From DRPG01 sp964655065 (lineage in GTDB: Bacteria > Myxococcota_A > UBA796 > GCA-2862545): DNA of 64,000 nucleotides. The position numbers were made by a program, and so were the translations under genes. The stretch lies in the NCBI GenBank assembly GCA_964655065.1, contig CAZZLC010000030.1, forward strand, positions 1 through 64,000. Reading direction: 5' to 3'. A model generated the notes under the pieces. It was not told the DNA's origin and made no database searches. It worked only from the letters and a program-made list of their open reading frames with translations. Of this stretch, positions 46,205 to 54,743 are shown one piece after another; position 1 is the first letter of the stretch, and every line of letters starts with the position of its first letter.

Positions 46205-47686
46205 TCAGAGCTCGGTGGGTCGGAACGCCAGCGCGTCCCGTACGTGTTGGGACAGAATGTTGGCGGAACCCTCGAGATCCGCCACCGTGCGTGCGACCTT
46301 GAGGACTCGGGTCGCCGAGCGGCCGGAGAGCCCGTGGCGCTCGGCGCCCAGCACCAGAAGCTGCCGAGCCTCCTCGGTGAGACCAGCCCCCTGGTGGATC
46401 GCGTCCGCCGAGAGCCGACCGTTGGGGGCGGGCTGGCCACGAGCGCGCTGACGCTCCCGAGCGGCCACCACCCGCTCGCGCACCACCGCACTCGACTCGC
46501 CCGGCGGCCCCTCGAACAGCTGGGTCGCCGTCAGCGCAGGCAGGTGGACGTGGAGGTCCACACGGTCGAGGAGCGGCCCGGAGAGGCGTTGCAGGTACCG
46601 CTGCACGACGGCATCGGTGCATCCGCACCCGGCGACACCCCGGAGGCCGCACGGGCAGGGGTTCGCGGCCATCACGAGCGTGATCGCGGCAGGGTGGGTG
46701 ACGGCCCCACGAGCGCGCGACAGCCTCACCACACCATCCTCCAGGGGCTGACGCAGCACCTCGATCACGGACCGCGAGAACTCGGGAGCTTCGTCGAGAA
46801 AGAGCACCCCGTTGTGGGCGAGGCTGACCTCGCCGGGCCGAAGCGAGCGGTCACCGACCATCGCCGCGACCGTCACGGAGTGGTGCGGAGACCGGAACGG
46901 ACGATGGTTCAGGAGCTGCCCGTCCGCCAGCCGGCCCGCGACGCTGTGGATGCGCGTGGTCTCCAGCGCCTCGTCGAAGCCGAGCGGAGGCAGGATGGTG
47001 GGCAGACGCTGTGCGAGCATGGACTTGCCACACCCTGGCGGCCCGAGGAGCAGCAGGTGGTGCCCCCCGGCGGCCGCGATCTCGAGCGCCCGTCGCGCTA
47101 CGGCCTGGCCTCGCACCTCGCTGAGATCGACGCTGGCCGCCGGGGGCTGGGCCGGTGGCGCCCCGACTGGCTCGAGGGCCTTCCCGGACAACCAGCCCAC
47201 GACCTCTTCGAGCGACCGCGCCCCCACGACCCGGGCGCCCGGCACGAGCATGGCCGCCGAGGCGCTCGACCGGGGCACCACGAGGGTGCGATCCAGGCGC
47301 CTGGCGAGCAACGCGAGCGACAAGGCCCCCCGAACCGGCCGCAGCTGACCCGCGAGCGACAGCTCGCCTACCGCGAGGACCCGAGACAGCGCGTGCGCCT
47401 CGATCCGACCCGCGGCAGCCAGGATCCCCAGGGCCATCGGAAGATCGAGCGCGGTGCTCTCCTTGCGAACGTCAGCCGGCGCGAGGTTGACCACGATTCG
47501 CCGACGTGGGAACTCCTCGCCGGCACTCTGCAACGCGCTGCGCAGGCGCTCGCTGCTCTCCTTCACGGCGGAGGCGGCGAGTCCCACGATGCACACGCTG
47601 GGCAGTCGAGCCAGCAGATCGACCTCGACCTCGATGGGGAGGGCCTCCACCCCCTCCAGCGCTCCCGACAGGACGGTGACCGCCAC
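46205..47686 (-). CDS. comM: YifB/ComM-family Mg chelatase-like AAA+ ATPase
   Basis: ComM is a hexameric helicase that promotes branch migration during natural transformation. The 493-residue product has the Lon-like N-terminal domain (LEGVEALPIEVEVDLLARLP, then IVVNLAPADVRKES), Walker A LGPPGCGKSMLAQRLP, Walker B VLFLDEAPEF, and a zinc-like cysteine cluster (ANPCPCGLRGVAGCGC). GTG at 47686 follows GAGGG and matches the usual family start. It is the first gene of the comM-recA unit, a combination that fits recombination of incoming DNA. No other competence genes are in view. Confidence 0.95.
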   Translation of the reverse strand: MAVTVLSGALEGVEALPIEVEVDLLARLPSVCIVGLAASAVKESSERLRSALQSAGEEFPRRRIVVNLAPADVRKESTALDLPMALGILAAAGRIEAHALSRVLAVGELSLAGQLRPVRGALSLALLARRLDRTLVVPRSSASAAMLVPGARVVGARSLEEVVGWLSGKALEPVGAPPAQPPAASVDLSEVRGQAVARRALEIAAAGGHHLLLLGPPGCGKSMLAQRLPTILPPLGFDEALETTRIHSVAGRLADGQLLNHRPFRSPHHSVTVAAMVGDRSLRPGEVSLAHNGVLFLDEAPEFSRSVIEVLRQPLEDGVVRLSRARGAVTHPAAITLVMAANPCPCGLRGVAGCGCTDAVVQRYLQRLSGPLLDRVDLHVHLPALTATQLFEGPPGESSAVVRERVVAARERQRARGQPAPNGRLSADAIHQGAGLTEEARQLLVLGAERHGLSGRSATRVLKVARTVADLEGSANILSQHVRDALAFRPTEL

Positions 47687-48066
47687 CTGACCCTCCCTGT
47701 CGACCTCACGATCGACCGCTCGTGCGTTCGGAACCGCCCCCAGCGAGGATCGTGCCAAGCGGACTCATTGGTCCAAGCACCACAATCCGGCGGACGGGCT
47801 GGACTGCGAGGCGCCGAAGATGACGGAAGTCCCGACGTTCGTCACGCGTCGACGGCGAACCACCACCCGGGATCGAAGCGCGATCCCCGACGAGCGCGAT
47901 CGCCCCTGAGATTGAAAGGAAACACTCGGGTTTCCCGAGCAACATCCCCAGCAACGAGCGAGTGGGCCCATGTCGGCCCCAGCGGGTGCTTGACGCCAAC
48001 GCGAATGATCGTACGATTACGGGACTCAGCCGTCCCCTCGGACCAAGGTCGTACTCTGGTGAACGA
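47687..48066. other. 380-bp divergent intergenic region
   Basis: This stretch separates comM (reverse) from a hypothetical gene (forward). It contains a good forward promoter at 47990-48017. It also contains two small, mutually exclusive inverted repeats at 47918-47939 (GGAAAC/GTTTCC and CTCGGG/CCCGAG). No coding sequence or RNA gene was recognised. Confidence 0.6.
47990..48017 (+). promoter_or_regulatory. Candidate sigma70-type promoter
   Basis: TTGACG (47990-47995), a 16-nt spacer and TACGAT (48012-48017) lie 50 bp upstream of the ATG at 48067. The same TTGACG/16/TAnnnT arrangement precedes the tRNA-Gly gene, which supports it as this genome's housekeeping promoter form. Confidence 0.55.
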
Positions 48067-48528
48067 ATGAGTTTGGAAGCTGCAAGTCCTGCCCCGACCC
48101 CCTACCACATCTGGGTGGCTCCCTACGAACGCGGTGGCCAGTACATTCGAGGTCACTGGCGTCCGCGGAGTGGCCACGCCGACGAGGCCCGCGCCTGGCT
48201 CGACGAGCGCGAGGGCCCTTCGGTCGACCTTCCCGCCGCCGACCCGCTCGAGCTCGACGACGAGGAGCGCATCGACGAGCGGGACCTGCCGCGTCCGCAG
48301 CCCCAGCGCGGCAATCAACTTCCTCCGGTCGGCGCATCGCTCGCATCGGACGAGCCGCCCATCGGCGAGCTGCTGGCTCGACTCGGCATCGACCGCTCCG
48401 AGGGCCGGCGCTGGCGACGCACGGGTAAGCACCCGGCCCTCCGCTGGTCCCGTCGCGCCACCGGGCAGTCGCAGCCCCAGAGCGGTGTCTTCGACGACGA
48501 TCCGCTCGAGGACCTCGCTGGCGTCTGA
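48067..48528 (+). CDS. Hypothetical protein
   Basis: The protein has 153 residues. A short ordered-looking N-terminal segment (PYHIWVAPYERGGQYIRGHW) is followed by an acidic, Pro-rich middle (LPAADPLELDDEERIDERDL). A small helical segment follows (PIGELLARLGIDRSEGRRWR) and then a basic, Gln-rich end. No family was recognised. ATG at 48067 is preferred over a longer frame because a good promoter lies immediately upstream and residues before it look non-coding. The ribosome site is weak (GGTGA). It converges on the 499-residue protein gene with a 10-bp gap. Confidence 0.7.
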   Translation: MSLEAASPAPTPYHIWVAPYERGGQYIRGHWRPRSGHADEARAWLDEREGPSVDLPAADPLELDDEERIDERDLPRPQPQRGNQLPPVGASLASDEPPIGELLARLGIDRSEGRRWRRTGKHPALRWSRRATGQSQPQSGVFDDDPLEDLAGV

Positions 48529-48538
48529 CGGCTGGCCG

Positions 48539-50038
48539 TCAGCGCACGAAGCGCGGGCCGTCCTCCCACCCCACGACGAGGATCAGTGCGTCCTCGAGCT
48601 CTCGGACGCTCACCGGAGCACCGAGTAGACCTCGCACGAGCGGGGAGACGGCAGCGAGACGCAAGCGGCCCAGGTCGACCAGGGACGTGGCCTCCGCATC
48701 CACGGCGTGACGCCGCCCGAGAAGGTCGAGGAGCCAGAGGTCGCGGCCCGGAGGGACCACGCCTCCTCGACGAATCGCGCGGGCCATCGCGGTGACGTGG
48801 GCCTGCACGAACCGCTGACGCGCCGCGGGGTCGTTCGTGTGGAGCGCGCGACGCACGATGTGCTCGGCCCGAGGCTCGCTGGGAAGCGTGGCCAAGGCGA
48901 GGCGCTCCACGAGCTCGGGAGAGGCCAGCCCGGCGGCCGCACGCACCAGCTCTGCCTCGTCGGCCCCGGCGGGCATCTCGCCGAGCCGCCCGAGGCGCAA
49001 TGCGACCACCGCCTCGCCCAAGGTGTCGAGGAGGGTCGGAGGCTCGGGCTCGCCGATCAACACCCCGACGAGGGCTTGGATACCGGGGTGCTCGAAGCGT
49101 CGAGCCAGCGCCGCGACATACCCGAGCGGCCACCGAATCGCGGCCGGGTCGACGGTCGGGAAGCAGATGTCGCCGAGATCGTCAGCCATGGCCACGATCG
49201 CCCGACGGTCTCCGCTGTCGGCGAGCCTCACGTCGACGGTGTCCCCGAACACGCGCCACTTTCGCAGATTGAAGTCGAGCACTGGATTGTCGACGATCTC
49301 GATCGGCTCGTCCTGGGCGTCACGCGAGACGACGAATCCGTCGCTGGACCACCCGACGTGCAGGGTGTCCGGCAGGGGACCACGCGTCACGCCCTCGTCC
49401 AGCACGCGAGGCCGCGAGAAGAAGGAGGGGCCCGCAACCCAGCGGTCTCCACGACGAACCGCCGGATGGTCCTCGAGGCGCCACTTCTTCTTCAGGACCT
49501 CGAGGGGAACCACCGGTTCCTGGAACAAGCGACTCGGCTGCAAGGTGCGAAGAGGATCCGGGCCGCGGGCCCCAGGCCACTCGTCGTGCAACACCACGCT
49601 GTCGCCAGGTCCCTCCAGCCTCGCCACGAACAGGATTCGGCCATCAATCGCGGTGATTCCCGCTGGAATCAGCGTCCCGTCGAGCCCCGGCGGACGACGG
49701 CGCGTGGCGTCCGCGTCGTTCGCGTCGGACGCCAGCGTCACGCGACAGCGGCGCAGCGCCCAGGCACGCCGGAACTGGCCCTCCCAGACCACGATCCGCT
49801 GGACGCGGTCGTAGAGGGCACCCAACCGCTCGCGATCCGCTCGGCCCTCCACGACGGCGTCCAGCTCGTCCGCAATTTGCTTCAGCTCGTCGGCGGTCTG
49901 GATCGCGCCTGCGGCCAACATCGTCTCGGCCAGCGAGCGCAGGGCCTCGGACCGCCCCGGACCTGGAGTGGCGAGCCCCGCTCCGAACAACGCGGAGAGC
50001 TCCTCACGAAGGTCGGCGAGGACCTGGTCGACGCTCAC
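48539..50038 (-). CDS. Unrecognised protein of the split MoxR/VWA locus
   Basis: This 499-residue protein is presumably cytoplasmic, because no signal or membrane segment is seen. The N-terminal 130 residues are helical (QVLADLREELSALFGAG, DELKQIADELDAVVEG). A beta-rich middle follows (TAIDGRILFVARLEGPGDSV, then PVVPLEVLKKKW). The C-terminal half has helical repeats (GYVAALARRFEHPGIQALVG; ELVERLALATLPSEPRAEHI). GTG at 50038 overlaps the upstream stop as GTGA, so the two proteins are made together. No domain was recognised with confidence. Its position suggests an accessory subunit of the nearby MoxR-DUF5682-VWA genes; this is inference. Confidence 0.8.
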   Translation of the reverse strand: MSVDQVLADLREELSALFGAGLATPGPGRSEALRSLAETMLAAGAIQTADELKQIADELDAVVEGRADRERLGALYDRVQRIVVWEGQFRRAWALRRCRVTLASDANDADATRRRPPGLDGTLIPAGITAIDGRILFVARLEGPGDSVVLHDEWPGARGPDPLRTLQPSRLFQEPVVPLEVLKKKWRLEDHPAVRRGDRWVAGPSFFSRPRVLDEGVTRGPLPDTLHVGWSSDGFVVSRDAQDEPIEIVDNPVLDFNLRKWRVFGDTVDVRLADSGDRRAIVAMADDLGDICFPTVDPAAIRWPLGYVAALARRFEHPGIQALVGVLIGEPEPPTLLDTLGEAVVALRLGRLGEMPAGADEAELVRAAAGLASPELVERLALATLPSEPRAEHIVRRALHTNDPAARQRFVQAHVTAMARAIRRGGVVPPGRDLWLLDLLGRRHAVDAEATSLVDLGRLRLAAVSPLVRGLLGAPVSVRELEDALILVVGWEDGPRFVR

Positions 50039-51159
50039 CGCCGAGCCCGCTTCAGCGGCTCGACCGTCAAGTGCACCAGGTGGGCACTCTTCACGCGGCG
50101 GCCCACGTTGACGGGTCGGGAGAACACGGCGGAGATGGGTGACAGCCCGATGGTCTCGCGGCCCAGGGTTGCTTCGGCGAGAAGCCCGTCCGGGGCCCAC
50201 GCCGGGGTCGCGCACTGCTCGAGGTTGTCGATCAGCACGTCGTGCTCTGGCCGCAGGGGCACCGTGACGTCGAGGCGATGGCCGTGCCGGTCCAGAATGG
50301 CCGCCCGGACCCGGGCCCGCGTCTCGTCCACCAGCGGTCGCTCGATCCGGATCTCCTCGAGGTAGACGAGCGCTTGGGGATGTCCGTCGAGGGGACCCGA
50401 CGGTGCCGCCTCGAGCCGGTCCACGATCGCCTGAAGATCCCTGACCGCAATTCGGCTCAGGGCCTGGCGGGGCGGGATGGCGGTCGGAATCACCACGAGC
50501 TCGCGGTGCAGCGACACTCGGGCGTCACTGGACAGCCGAACGTCATCGAGCGTCCAAGCCCCGTGACAGAACTCCTGCATGGTCAGCGGAGTAGCGTCCG
50601 AGAGCGGCATCCGGAGCAGCCTTGCGGGATCCGGGCCCACCATCCGGTCCGGCCGGGCCATCGTGGCCTCGAGCCATCGATCGGTGGCTCGTTCCCAGAG
50701 ATGAGCGGTGACCCCTACGAATCCGGTGTCCGAGACCCAGCCGCGCGCCCCGGCGACCACGACGTCGAGCATGCCGTCCTGCGGATGGTACGTGCGCCGC
50801 GGCGTGCCCGCGACGCTCTCGATGTCGGCGACCTCGACCGCGTCGGGCACCACGGCTCGGGTGGCCAGCTCGAGCAGCCACAAGCGATTCATCGTCCGGA
50901 GCAGCGCCGAAGGGGTGAACGACGGATCGCGCGAGATGTAGCGCTCGAGTGTGGTCTCGAGCCGCGTGAGCTCTCGCTCGATGCGAACGAGACGAGCATG
51001 GTGGGCCACCTGCGCCACCGTCCTCACCTCGCGGAGCGTCAGGGGCGTCACGCGCTGCCAGCCGTGCTCGGCGACTCGCCGAAGCAGGGTTCGGACCTGG
51101 TCGAGAGCGGGCTCCACCCTCTCCAGCCGCCGGTCACGCTCCGTCGTACTCTGGGTCAC
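50035..51159 (-). CDS. Unrecognised protein coupled to the 499-residue gene
   Basis: This 374-residue protein has a helical N-terminus (LEPALDQ-type helices; RIERELTRLETTLERYISRD) and then a beta domain. The stretch GARGWVSDTGFVGVTAHLWE with RWLEATMARPD resembles accessory proteins I have seen beside MoxR/DUF5682/VWA genes, but no named family can be given. It is co-translated with the next gene through a GTGA overlap. It is divergent from the FHA regulator across 153 bp, which includes a small CGGAGG/CCTCCG inverted repeat at 51252-51269. That FHA protein may regulate it. Confidence 0.8.
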   Translation of the reverse strand: MTQSTTERDRRLERVEPALDQVRTLLRRVAEHGWQRVTPLTLREVRTVAQVAHHARLVRIERELTRLETTLERYISRDPSFTPSALLRTMNRLWLLELATRAVVPDAVEVADIESVAGTPRRTYHPQDGMLDVVVAGARGWVSDTGFVGVTAHLWERATDRWLEATMARPDRMVGPDPARLLRMPLSDATPLTMQEFCHGAWTLDDVRLSSDARVSLHRELVVIPTAIPPRQALSRIAVRDLQAIVDRLEAAPSGPLDGHPQALVYLEEIRIERPLVDETRARVRAAILDRHGHRLDVTVPLRPEHDVLIDNLEQCATPAWAPDGLLAEATLGRETIGLSPISAVFSRPVNVGRRVKSAHLVHLTVEPLKRARR

Positions 51160-51312
51160 CTGCAGAAAACCCGGGAGGGGAGCCTCGGATGCGAGCCTTC
51201 TTTGGCCATTCGTGGGCCGGCGATGGAAAGCCGAGGGGGGAGGGCCCTCAACGGAGGATCAGGCCTCCGCCTTTGCCCGGGTCTGGCTGGATTTTTCCCG
51301 ATCTGGAAGGTT

Positions 51313-52302
51313 ATGCTCCGACCCATGCCAGCGTCCTATGAACTCGTTGTGGAAGGAGAGGGGGTGCAACCCCACTCCGTGACGGTCGGCGATCAGCCGT
51401 ATTCCATCGGGCGCGGCCCGGACAACCACCTGGTCGTCCCCGACGGCATGGTCTCCTGGAACCACGTGAAGGTGTGGTCGGAACGAAGTACCGTCTGGCT
51501 CGCCGACGTCGGCAGCACCAACGGCACGTTCGTCAACGGGGCGCGCATTCGGGGCACCGTGCAGATCACCGAGGGCGACAAGATCGTGGTCGGCCCCCTC
51601 CAGCTGCACCTTCAGTCCCACGGCGAGCGTACCGCCAACTCCGAGGCGGAGTTCGGCGTGGCGCTCGAAGAGCTGTCCACCAGGTCGCAGCACATCTTTC
51701 GCTCGAGCCGCTTCACGGTCGGCAGCGCCGAAGATGCTGACCTGCGCATCAAGGGAGCCACGCTCTACGCGGCCGAGTTCGCGGTCCACGGCCCCGACGA
51801 CATCTGGATGATGGTCGACACCGAAGACACACCCGTAGAGCTCGGGCGAGTCATCGAGATTGCGGGCATGGAGTTCCGGCTGGTTCGGGTCGAAGGAAAT
51901 CAGCGCCAGCCCACCATCCAGCCGCAGCGCGACCGGTTCCCCTACGCGCTTCGTGCGACGCTCGACGGCCCCACGGGTCCCGTCGCCGAGCTCTCGAACA
52001 TCATCTCCGGCAACCGCGTGCGCATCGAGGCAGAGACCCGGGCCGTGCTGCTCTACCTGCTCGGCCGACGCGTCTCCGAAGACCAGAAGGGCGACGTGGC
52101 GAGAGACGAGATCGGCTGGTTGCCCGACGACGACGTGATCATCGGGGTGTGGGGCCGGGCGGGCCTTCCCGACGGAGCGAACCGGCTGAAGGTACTGGTC
52201 CACCGTCTCCGGGCGGAGATCCGAAAGGCCGGGTTCGACCCCTGGTTCATCGAGCGCCGCCGACGCTTCATCCGCATTCGCGTCCGCGAAGTCACCGAGT
52301 GA
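51313..52302 (+). CDS. FHA-domain protein with C-terminal winged helix
   Basis: The 329-residue protein has an FHA phosphothreonine-binding domain (about 22-100) with intact landmarks: Gly33-Arg34 (SIGRGPDNHL), Ser48 and His51 (VSWNHVKV), and Asn70 (DVGSTNGTFVNG). A second degenerate FHA-like domain follows (about 120-205, RFTVGSAEDADLRIKG). The end (about 235-325) is an OmpR/PhoB-type winged helix: WGRAGLPDGANRLKVLVHRL, then RKAGFDPWFIERRRRFIRI. It is likely a transcription factor controlled by Ser/Thr kinase signalling. ATG at 51313 has GGAAGG upstream; ATG 51325 is an alternative. It ends 11 bp inside the convergent one-TM gene. Confidence 0.85.
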   Translation: MLRPMPASYELVVEGEGVQPHSVTVGDQPYSIGRGPDNHLVVPDGMVSWNHVKVWSERSTVWLADVGSTNGTFVNGARIRGTVQITEGDKIVVGPLQLHLQSHGERTANSEAEFGVALEELSTRSQHIFRSSRFTVGSAEDADLRIKGATLYAAEFAVHGPDDIWMMVDTEDTPVELGRVIEIAGMEFRLVRVEGNQRQPTIQPQRDRFPYALRATLDGPTGPVAELSNIISGNRVRIEAETRAVLLYLLGRRVSEDQKGDVARDEIGWLPDDDVIIGVWGRAGLPDGANRLKVLVHRLRAEIRKAGFDPWFIERRRRFIRIRVREVTE

Positions 52303-52714
52303 GCTGACCCACGCCGTCAGCCGGCTGCTCCGCGACCGGAAGGGGCGCAGCGACGAGCCCCTCCTCGTCCGGAAAGATCAGAGCGTTGACCCACAGGATC
52401 GCGGCCACCGACGCCAGCGTCCCGAGCAGGAGCCCGCCGACGACCCACGGCCACATCGGTGCGTCCCGTACCGCATCGTCCCTCTCGTTGACCGGCGGAG
52501 CAAGGGAGCCCTGCTCGAGCTCGGTCAACCGGCGACGGGCTTCGGGGGCGGGCGTGGGGTCGAGCCAGTTCGGTCGGGCATCGGAGACGCCAGGGTCGGT
52601 ACGCTCGCGTCGGTCCGCGCTGGCGAACGACATTCTGGCCTCCACTGGGCCGAGCAGCCCGTCGAGCGGGGGCGCCGGGGGCTGGTCGGGGTTGTGATAC
52701 CGATGATCGCTCAT
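52292..52714 (-). CDS. Single-pass membrane protein next to the VWA gene
   Basis: The 140-residue protein has a Pro/Arg-rich cytoplasmic N-terminus (HNPDQPPAPPLDGLLGPVEA), one transmembrane segment (WVVGGLLLGTLASVAAILWV, about 93-112) and a short acidic outer tail. No family was recognised. It follows the VWA gene by 44 bp on the same strand, so it could anchor or sense for that protein (inference). The ATG has only a weak ribosome site. It converges on the FHA gene with an 11-bp overlap. Confidence 0.7.
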   Translation of the reverse strand: MSDHRYHNPDQPPAPPLDGLLGPVEARMSFASADRRERTDPGVSDARPNWLDPTPAPEARRRLTELEQGSLAPPVNERDDAVRDAPMWPWVVGGLLLGTLASVAAILWVNALIFPDEEGLVAAPLPVAEQPADGVGQLTR

Positions 52715-52758
52715 GATCCGTCCGTCAGCCGGCTCGTCGGATCGGCGAGGCGCGGTCT

Positions 52759-53895
52759 TCAGCCGGCCAGGTGCTGGGCGATCTGCTCCACGAGGTGCTT
52801 GGGGGTCACGACGCCCACCCACCAGCCACACGCGGCGAGCCGTCGCGCGACCGTGGCGTCGTAGTCGGCGCGCCCCTCGGCATCGATCGCACACAGGCCC
52901 AGGCCACGTACTCCGGCCGTCGCGAGCTCCCGGGCAATCGCCAGGCTCCGGGGGACGTCGTCGTAGACGTACCAGTCGCTGACCACGGCCACGATCGTCC
53001 GCTCCGGATCCGTGACCCGCTCCGCGCACGCCGCCATGGCGCCGAGCAGCGAGGTTCCGCCACCGAGCTGCGCCCCCATCAACACGGCGAGAGGGTCGTG
53101 GACCTGGTCGGAGACGTCGACGACGCGATGATCCCAGAGCAACAGGTGTACGGTGACCGCGGGGAGACTCGCCAGGATCGCGGCCGTGATGGCGGCGTGA
53201 ATCAGGCTGTCGAGCATCGAGCCCGACTGGTCCACGGCGACGATGATTCGCCAGGAGATCTGGCGCCGCTGGCGGTGCCGGAACTCGATGCGATCGGCCA
53301 CGATCCTCTCGCGCTCTCGGTCGTAGTGCTTGAGGTTTCGCTCGATGGTCCGGATCCAGTCGGTATTCCGGAAGCTGCGGCGCGCTCCCGCCCGGGCCGA
53401 GGATGCGGTCCCGTGAAGCGTGGCGCGCGTCTCGGTCCGAAGCCGCTCCGCCATCCGGGCGACCACCTCTCGGACGATGCCGCGAGCCTGCTCGAGGACC
53501 GCCGGCGTCATCAAGTGCTTGAACTGGAGGATGCACCTAACGAGATCGGGATTTCGGTCCAGCGAGGCGAGCACCTCGGGGTCGGTGACGAGCTCGGTGA
53601 GTCCGTAGCGCGCGAGCGCGTCCCGCTCGATCACCTGGACTGCCTCGCGCGGGAACAGGACGCGGACGCCGGCGAGCCAGGCCGGCACGGTCAAGTCGTC
53701 GTGAGACATCCCCGCTCGCTGGTGGCCCCGCTCGGCGAACTCCCGGTCGTAGAGGAACCGCAGGGTCCGGTCCATGGACCGCGCCTCGGCGTCTTCGGCC
53801 TCGTCCTTCGATATCGGCAGGGCGTCGTCGGCATGGTGGCCGAGGACCAGGCGCCACCGCCTCGCGGCAGTGATCTTCGCTTCATCGTCGGCCAA
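52759..53895 (-). CDS. VWA-domain (CoxE-like) protein
   Basis: The protein has a helical N-terminal half and a von Willebrand A domain in the C-terminal half. The MIDAS is intact: DQSGSM, then Thr in GGGTSLLGAM and Asp in VVSDWYVYDD. This is the standard partner of MoxR ATPases: VWA protein and AAA+ ring act on a third component. TTG at 53895 is chosen because GGAGG lies 5 nt upstream; GTG at 53922 would add nine residues with a weak site. The MoxR and DUF5682 genes lie on the same strand about 2-5 kb upstream, separated by three plus-strand genes. Confidence 0.88.
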   Translation of the reverse strand: MADDEAKITAARRWRLVLGHHADDALPISKDEAEDAEARSMDRTLRFLYDREFAERGHQRAGMSHDDLTVPAWLAGVRVLFPREAVQVIERDALARYGLTELVTDPEVLASLDRNPDLVRCILQFKHLMTPAVLEQARGIVREVVARMAERLRTETRATLHGTASSARAGARRSFRNTDWIRTIERNLKHYDRERERIVADRIEFRHRQRRQISWRIIVAVDQSGSMLDSLIHAAITAAILASLPAVTVHLLLWDHRVVDVSDQVHDPLAVLMGAQLGGGTSLLGAMAACAERVTDPERTIVAVVSDWYVYDDVPRSLAIARELATAGVRGLGLCAIDAEGRADYDATVARRLAACGWWVGVVTPKHLVEQIAQHLAG

Positions 53896-54029
53896 CACGC
53901 CCTCCCGATGGGGCTGGGTCACATCCGTTCACCCAGCCCCGGCTCCTTTCAGATACAGTCAGCCGCTGGAGGGGTCACGCCCGCCATCGACGCGAGAGCG
54001 TCGCCGCCACGGTCGACGGAGGAGTCCTC

Positions 54030-54323
54030 ATGTCCATCGAAAATCCCTGGCCCGACTACGAGTTCCCCCTCGAGGGTAGTTCGCTTCGTACGTCCGACGT
54101 AAATCCGGAAACGGTGATCGTGGACTACGGCAGCGGAAGCCTCGAGCCGCTGATGGAGCAGTGGGCCGAAGCGATGCAGAAGGTCGGTTGGCAGCAGGTC
54201 GACAAGATCGAGGGAGAGTCCGAGACGCCGATGATGCACCTGATGTTCCGCCGCGAGGGCTCGCTCGCCCAGCTCACCTTCGAGAAGGCCCCCACCGGCG
54301 TGAGCGTCGCCGTCAGCCTCTGA
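54030..54323 (+). CDS. Small hypothetical protein
   Basis: This acidic 97-residue protein has an alpha/beta pattern (TVIVDYGSGSLEPLMEQWAE, AMQKVGWQQVDKIEGES, then LTFEKAPTGVSVAVSL). It looks like a single compact domain. No family was recognised. GGAGGA precedes the ATG at good distance. It is followed directly by a NUDIX gene (1-nt gap), so the two are co-translated. It lies in the plus-strand block that interrupts the MoxR/VWA locus. Confidence 0.75.
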   Translation: MSIENPWPDYEFPLEGSSLRTSDVNPETVIVDYGSGSLEPLMEQWAEAMQKVGWQQVDKIEGESETPMMHLMFRREGSLAQLTFEKAPTGVSVAVSL

Positions 54324-54324
54324 C

Positions 54325-54711
54325 GTGCGGGTCGTCGCCGGAGCCTGGATCCGGGGCCCCCGGGTCCTGGCCGCCCAGCACGGACCGGGCTCGGATCGCG
54401 AGGGTCAGTGGGAGCTCCCCGGCGGCAAGGTCGAGCCCGGCGAGACCGACCACGAGGCGCTCCGCCGCGAGCTTGTCGAAGAACTCGGCGTCACGATCGA
54501 GGTCCGCGGCGATGCCATCGCCCGGGTTTCCAGGTGGCTCGGCTCGGAGACGCTCGAGCTGTGGGTCTACGAGGTCCGGGGGGACGAGGAGCCACGGGCG
54601 CTGGAGCACCAGGCCCTCGCCTGGGTCGACGCGACGGCTGGCGATGGGCTGTCGTGGTCGGCGGCGGACGCCGAGCTCTGGCCGAAGGTCCGGGATCGCC
54701 TGCTGCAGTAG
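54325..54711 (+). CDS. MutT-type NUDIX hydrolase
   Basis: The 128-residue protein is close to MutT in size. The NUDIX box is complete: GGKVEPGETDHEALRRELVE followed by ELGV. LPGG immediately before the box and the opening VVAGAWIRGPRVLAAQHGP are typical of 8-oxo-dGTP or (d)CTP diphosphatases. It should clean damaged nucleotides; the exact substrate is not readable. GTG at 54325 starts 1 nt after the preceding stop, and the context favours coupling. Confidence 0.9.
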   Translation: MRVVAGAWIRGPRVLAAQHGPGSDREGQWELPGGKVEPGETDHEALRRELVEELGVTIEVRGDAIARVSRWLGSETLELWVYEVRGDEEPRALEHQALAWVDATAGDGLSWSAADAELWPKVRDRLLQ

Positions 54712-54743
54712 GGCGCATTACGCCTGCCCCGCGGAGGGTGGCG

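Noticed and set aside
47726..47734. GTTCGGAAC upstream of comM-recA as an SOS operator
   Set aside because: The half-sites are too close for known LexA boxes, and no second supporting site was found.
47918..47939. Two overlapping small inverted repeats (GGAAAC/GTTTCC and CTCGGG/CCCGAG) as an attenuator or riboswitch
   Set aside because: Each stem is only 6 bp, one has a 3-nt loop, and there is no leader peptide or known aptamer near them.
51252..51269. CGGAGG/CCTCCG hairpin upstream of the FHA gene as a terminator
   Set aside because: It sits between divergent starts, the stem is 6 bp, and no transcript should end there. It may be a regulator site, but the evidence is too thin to list.
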